The position numbers and the translations under genes were made by a program. DNA of 7,421 nucleotides from Eubacterium sp. GTDB taxonomy: Bacteria; Bacillota; Clostridia; Lachnospirales; Lachnospiraceae. Of this stretch, positions 5,215 to 7,421 are shown piece by piece (position 1 is the first letter of the stretch; each line of letters opens with the position of its first letter). Under the pieces are notes generated by a model. The model was not told the origin of the DNA. It saw only the letters and a list, made by a program, of their open reading frames with translations, and did no database searches. The stretch covers positions 1 through 7,421 of the forward strand of contig JAFZXD010000093.1 in assembly GCA_017616955.1 (NCBI GenBank), given 5' to 3'.

Positions 5215-6924
5215 ATGTCTATAATCAACAGTTATTCAAAGGACAAGATAAAAATCGACAGGATAAAGATATTTGCTCATCATGGAGTGCTGGCCAGCGA
5301 GAAAGAGCAGGGACAGTATTTCTATGTCAGCATTCTGCTTCGTGTGAATCTTAAAAGAGTAGGAGCATCGGATAATATCGCCGATACGGTTAACTATGCG
5401 GAAGTAACCGAGATGGCTGAGAAGATATTTACCGATTCAACATATGACACTATAGAGGCTGCTGCAGACAGTATTACAGCAGCGATTCTTTCAAAGTACG
5501 ATAAAGTTGACTGTGTAACAGTAAAGGTAAGTAAACCGGACGCACCTATTGATGCGGATTTCGAAGATGTATCGGTAGAGCTGACCAGATCAAGACACAG
5601 AGTTTATCTGGGACTTGGATCAAATCTTGGAGACAGAGAGAAATACCTTGATACAGCTATAGATGAGCTTTCAAAGGATTCGGCTATAACAGTAGGAAAG
5701 GTATCTACGTTTATAGAAACAGAACCTTACGGTCCTGTGGATCAGTCGGACTTCATGAACGGAGTTATTGAGATAGAGACATATCTTGAGCCGGATGAGC
5801 TGCTTGAGCTGATTCACGATATAGAGGCAGAAGCAGGAAGAGAGAGGATAATCCATTGGGGACCTCGTACTCTCGATATAGATATACTGCTGTTTGATGA
5901 TATCATAATGAATACCGAGACGCTTACGATTCCTCATCCTGAGATGCATAAGCGTGAGTTCGTGCTGAAACCGCTGGTTGAGATAGCGCCAAATGTATAT
6001 CATCCGGCATATATGAAGACATCAGCCGATCTGTACAGAACACTCAGACATTCGGCACATGCTTCTTCAAAACATATAGAGACTGAGAACTTTACGGTTC
6101 TTGATGAACTGGAAACAGAAGGAAAGTCTGTGGTTTATGCAGGAGTTCCGGGAGCATATGCAGAAGAGGCAGCACTTAAGTTTTTCGGTAATCGTGTTCA
6201 GTATAAGAATGTTAAGAAATTCGATGACGTAGTAAGAGCGGTTGCAGAGGGAGAAGTCGAGTACGGAGTCATCCCTATTGAGAACAGTTCTGCAGGATTC
6301 GTCAGCGGTAATTACGATATAATAAGAAGTGGCGGAGTTAAGATAGTAGCTCAGGTCACACTCGATATAAATCACTGTCTTCTGGCACTTCCTGATGCGG
6401 ATATAACCGATATAACTAAGGTATATTCTCATCCTCAGGGACTCATGCAGTGTAAGGATTACATTGAAGAGAACGGATTCCAGGGAGAAAGCGTAAGTAA
6501 TACAGCCAGAGCCGCACAGCGTGTGCGTGACGACGGAGTGAAGAGTCATGCTGCCATTTCCAGTGAGAGAGCAGCAGAGATATATGATCTCAAGATACTT
6601 GATAAGAATGTAAACTTCTCGGATGAGAATTCGACAAAGTTTGTTATCATTACAAAAGAAGAAGTATTCCTTAGTGATGCTGTAAATGTAAGCGTATGCT
6701 TTACAACCCAGCATAAGGTTGGAGCACTTTATGATGTAATGGGTATTATAGATAAGAATCATCTGAACATGACAAGTATTGAATCCAGACCATCACTTAA
6801 GAGAAAGTGGGAGTATTGGTTCTATGTGACATTTGAAGGGAAGTTCACTGATAGAAATGTTATCAAAGCTCTCCGAGAGATGGAAGCAAATACTGATGAG
6901 ATGATCGTGTTGGGCAGTTATTAA
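5215..6924 (+). CDS. Trifunctional fusion: dihydroneopterin aldolase (FolB) - HPPK (FolK) - prephenate dehydratase with ACT domain (PheA)
   Basis: One uninterrupted 569-aa frame joins three enzymes. FolB (about 10-125) converts dihydroneopterin to 6-hydroxymethyldihydropterin: HHGV with catalytic Glu 29, Tyr 61 in DTVNYAEV, substrate-anchoring Glu 81 and catalytic Lys 107 (VSKPDAPI). FolK (about 128-278) pyrophosphorylates that product: GLGSNLGDR (133-141), DFMNG, WGPRTLDIDIL with Mg-binding Asp 221/223, and REFVLKPLVEIAP. After a linker (about 279-303), prephenate dehydratase (304-480) makes phenylpyruvate: YAGVPGAYAEEAA, VIPIENSSAG (352-361), SHPQGLMQC, and catalytic Thr 474 in STKF, where TRF is usual. 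The ACT domain (about 490-569) keeps the phenylalanine-binding motifs GAL (503-505) and ESRP (523-526), so feedback control is expected. FolB-FolK fusions are known; adding PheA is unusual. No chorismate mutase domain is present, so prephenate must come from another enzyme. Confidence 0.94.
   Translation: MSIINSYSKDKIKIDRIKIFAHHGVLASEKEQGQYFYVSILLRVNLKRVGASDNIADTVNYAEVTEMAEKIFTDSTYDTIEAAADSITAAILSKYDKVDCVTVKVSKPDAPIDADFEDVSVELTRSRHRVYLGLGSNLGDREKYLDTAIDELSKDSAITVGKVSTFIETEPYGPVDQSDFMNGVIEIETYLEPDELLELIHDIEAEAGRERIIHWGPRTLDIDILLFDDIIMNTETLTIPHPEMHKREFVLKPLVEIAPNVYHPAYMKTSADLYRTLRHSAHASSKHIETENFTVLDELETEGKSVVYAGVPGAYAEEAALKFFGNRVQYKNVKKFDDVVRAVAEGEVEYGVIPIENSSAGFVSGNYDIIRSGGVKIVAQVTLDINHCLLALPDADITDITKVYSHPQGLMQCKDYIEENGFQGESVSNTARAAQRVRDDGVKSHAAISSERAAEIYDLKILDKNVNFSDENSTKFVIITKEEVFLSDAVNVSVCFTTQHKVGALYDVMGIIDKNHLNMTSIESRPSLKRKWEYWFYVTFEGKFTDRNVIKALREMEANTDEMIVLGSY
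6117..6132 (+). promoter_or_regulatory. Possible internal translation start for a separate PheA product
   Basis: AGAAGGA (6117-6123) lies 6 nt before an in-frame GTG (6130-6132, Val 306), exactly at the first beta strand of the prephenate dehydratase domain. It would give a 264-aa PDT-ACT protein beginning MVYAGVPGAY. The purine-rich bases may just encode ETEGK. Confidence 0.3.
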
Positions 6925-6932
6925 AAAACTGC

Positions 6933-6961
6933 TTGACATGAATAGATATGTGTTGTATTAT
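6933..6961 (+). promoter_or_regulatory. Strong sigma-A-type promoter of the infC operon
   Basis: The -35 is a perfect TTGACA (6933-6938) and the -10 is TATTAT (6956-6961), with a 17-bp spacer. It starts 8 bp after the stop codon of the fusion gene. The expected transcription start is about 6967, about 218 nt before the infC start. Confidence 0.85.
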
Positions 6962-6966
6962 AGCCA

Positions 6967-7169
6967 AGTGTGCGAGATTAAGTCTCGAGAAAAACGAAGT
7001 AGAGTATCCACTCTCACCCAGTCAGCTTAAAGCAGTCGGGTCGAATATTGAAGCATCCGTTTTAACGGATAATGACATTTCCTTTATTTATATAGTAGGA
7101 GATAAGTATGTGCTTTGATTGTTTTGTGGATATCACTTCGATGATATCCATTTTTTTATATTTTATAGC
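6967..7169 (+). ncRNA. infC leader RNA, candidate ribosomal-protein (L20-type) attenuator
   Basis: Structured untranslated leader of about 200 nt between the promoter and infC. Local hairpins seen: CGAGA/TCTCG (6973-6977, 6983-6987), AGAGT/ACTCT with loop ATCC (7001-7014), and ATCCGT/ACGGAT (7055-7060, 7065-7070). It ends in an intrinsic terminator (7127-7157) just before the infC ribosome site. The layout matches the known Firmicute infC-rpmI-rplT leader regulated by L20, but I cannot confirm the L20-binding fold by eye. Confidence 0.55.
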
Positions 7170-7188
7170 ATGGAGGGCAAAGCAATAG
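7108..7188 (+). CDS. Possible 26-codon leader peptide overlapping the infC start
   Basis: ATG 7108 has an AGGAG (7097-7101) 6 nt upstream. The frame encodes a 26-residue hydrophobic peptide beginning [12 protein letters not shown] and ending IAWRAKQ, and stops at TAG 7186-7188. That stop overlaps the inferred infC start codon as ATAG (7185-7188), which would couple the two. The frame also reads through the terminator hairpin and its T-run, so ribosomes here could block termination. It is too short for coding statistics and may be accidental. Confidence 0.35.
   Translation: MCFDCFVDITSMISIFLYFIAWRAKQ
7127..7157 (+). terminator. Intrinsic terminator/attenuator upstream of infC
   Basis: A perfect 9-bp stem TGGATATCA (7127-7135) / TGATATCCA (7142-7150) with loop CTTCGA is followed by seven T (7151-7157). 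It lies 14 bp before the infC ribosome site, so it works as an attenuator in the leader. It is also the first clear terminator downstream of the folate operon. Confidence 0.85.
7172..7177 (+). promoter_or_regulatory. Ribosome binding site that indicates the AUA start of infC
   Basis: GGAGGG lies 7 nt before ATA 7185. It overlaps ATG 7170, the only upstream in-frame ATG, and therefore cannot serve it; the bases before ATG 7170 are T/A-rich with no such site. Confidence 0.65.
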
Positions 7189-7421
7189 ACTATTTAATCA
7201 ATGAACAGATTCGCGATAAAGAAGTTAGAGTTATCGGAGCTGAGGGGAATCAGTTAGGTGTCATGGACATTAACGCTGCAAGAGCTGCGGCTGAAGAAGC
7301 AGGCATGGACCTCGTAAGGGTTTCTCCGAATGCAAAGCCTCCTGTTTGTAAGATTATTGATTACGGAAAGTTCCGTTATGAGATAGCTCGTAAAGAGAAG
7401 GAAGCTAAGAAAAAGCAGAAG
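7185..7421 (+). CDS. infC: Translation initiation factor IF3, N-terminal part (3' end outside window)
   Basis: IF3 binds the 30S subunit, prevents premature joining of 50S, and checks the start codon and initiator tRNA. The 79 codons present cover the N-terminal domain: [49 protein letters not shown], then the IF3 signature [14 protein letters not shown] and the basic linker [10 protein letters not shown]. The gene runs off the right edge and is probably followed by rpmI and rplT. By ribosome-site spacing the start is ATA 7185. A rare start codon would suit the known autoregulation of IF3, which discriminates against non-standard starts (AUU in E. coli and Bacillus infC). Automatic annotation may choose ATG 7170 instead, adding five residues (MEGKA). 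Expression appears controlled by the leader attenuator. Confidence 0.93.
   Translation, partial: MDYLINEQIRDKEVRVIGAEGNQLGVMDINAARAAAEEAGMDLVRVSPNAKPPVCKIIDYGKFRYEIARKEKEAKKKQK

Noticed and set aside
6040..6130. Fusion created by a frameshift or a missed stop between FolK and PheA
   Set aside because: The frame is continuous, both flanking domains are complete and a normal flexible linker joins them. A sequencing artefact that removes a stop cannot be fully excluded without reads.
6067..6762. 231-codon open frame on the minus strand
   Set aside because: It is antisense to the fully conserved prephenate dehydratase part; it has no ribosome site or recognisable domain, and its composition (Ile, Tyr, Cys-rich) is typical of a shadow frame.
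7170..7184. infC start at ATG 7170
   Set aside because: The ribosome site lies over and after this ATG, not before it. Kept as an alternative in the infC entry.

Overview
The window looks like a stretch of a low-to-moderate-GC Firmicute chromosome, most likely a Clostridia member of the Lachnospiraceae (Butyrivibrio/Pseudobutyrivibrio-like). The basis is the codon use, the A+T-rich spacers with strong sigma-A promoters, GGAG-type ribosome binding sites, an HD protein of the kind I associate with clostridial folate clusters, a prephenate dehydratase of the GVPGAY type, and an infC gene with an attenuator-like leader. The genus is inferred from family resemblance and not proven. All genes I accept are on the + strand.

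Layout. (1) 1-1581: the end of an OmpR-type response regulator, overlapped by a sensor histidine kinase that probably starts at TTG 265. (2) 1584-2010: a small two-helix membrane protein of unknown function with its own promoter. (3) 2011-2258: a 248-bp A+T-rich spacer. It holds three copies of TTATGTAAA exactly 20 bp apart, a perfect DnaA box, and a promoter embedded in an inverted repeat. (4) 2259-3290: a membrane-anchored NodB-type polysaccharide deacetylase, followed by a GC-rich hairpin. (5) 3407-6924: a tightly packed folate operon, folC - HD phosphohydrolase - a 569-aa fusion of FolB, FolK and prephenate dehydratase with ACT domain. (6) 6933-7421: a strong promoter, a leader of about 200 nt ending in an intrinsic terminator, and the 5' part of infC (IF3), apparently starting at AUA. 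A 26-codon leader ORF overlaps that start.

How the parts fit. FolB and FolK make the pterin pyrophosphate used by dihydropteroate synthase, and FolC adds glutamate to the resulting dihydropteroate. The HD protein between them is a candidate for the poorly assigned step that dephosphorylates dihydroneopterin (tri)phosphate. folE and folP are not in the window. Joining prephenate dehydratase, the committed phenylalanine enzyme, to FolBK puts two chorismate-linked pathways in one polypeptide. The two-component system and the deacetylase are each plausible cell-envelope functions, but the sequence shows no direct regulatory link between them.

Most worth checking: the FolB-FolK-PheA fusion with a possible internal GTG start for the PheA part, the HD protein's role, the infC leader (AUA start, overlapping leader ORF, possible antiterminator), and the 20-bp-phased repeats upstream of the deacetylase.
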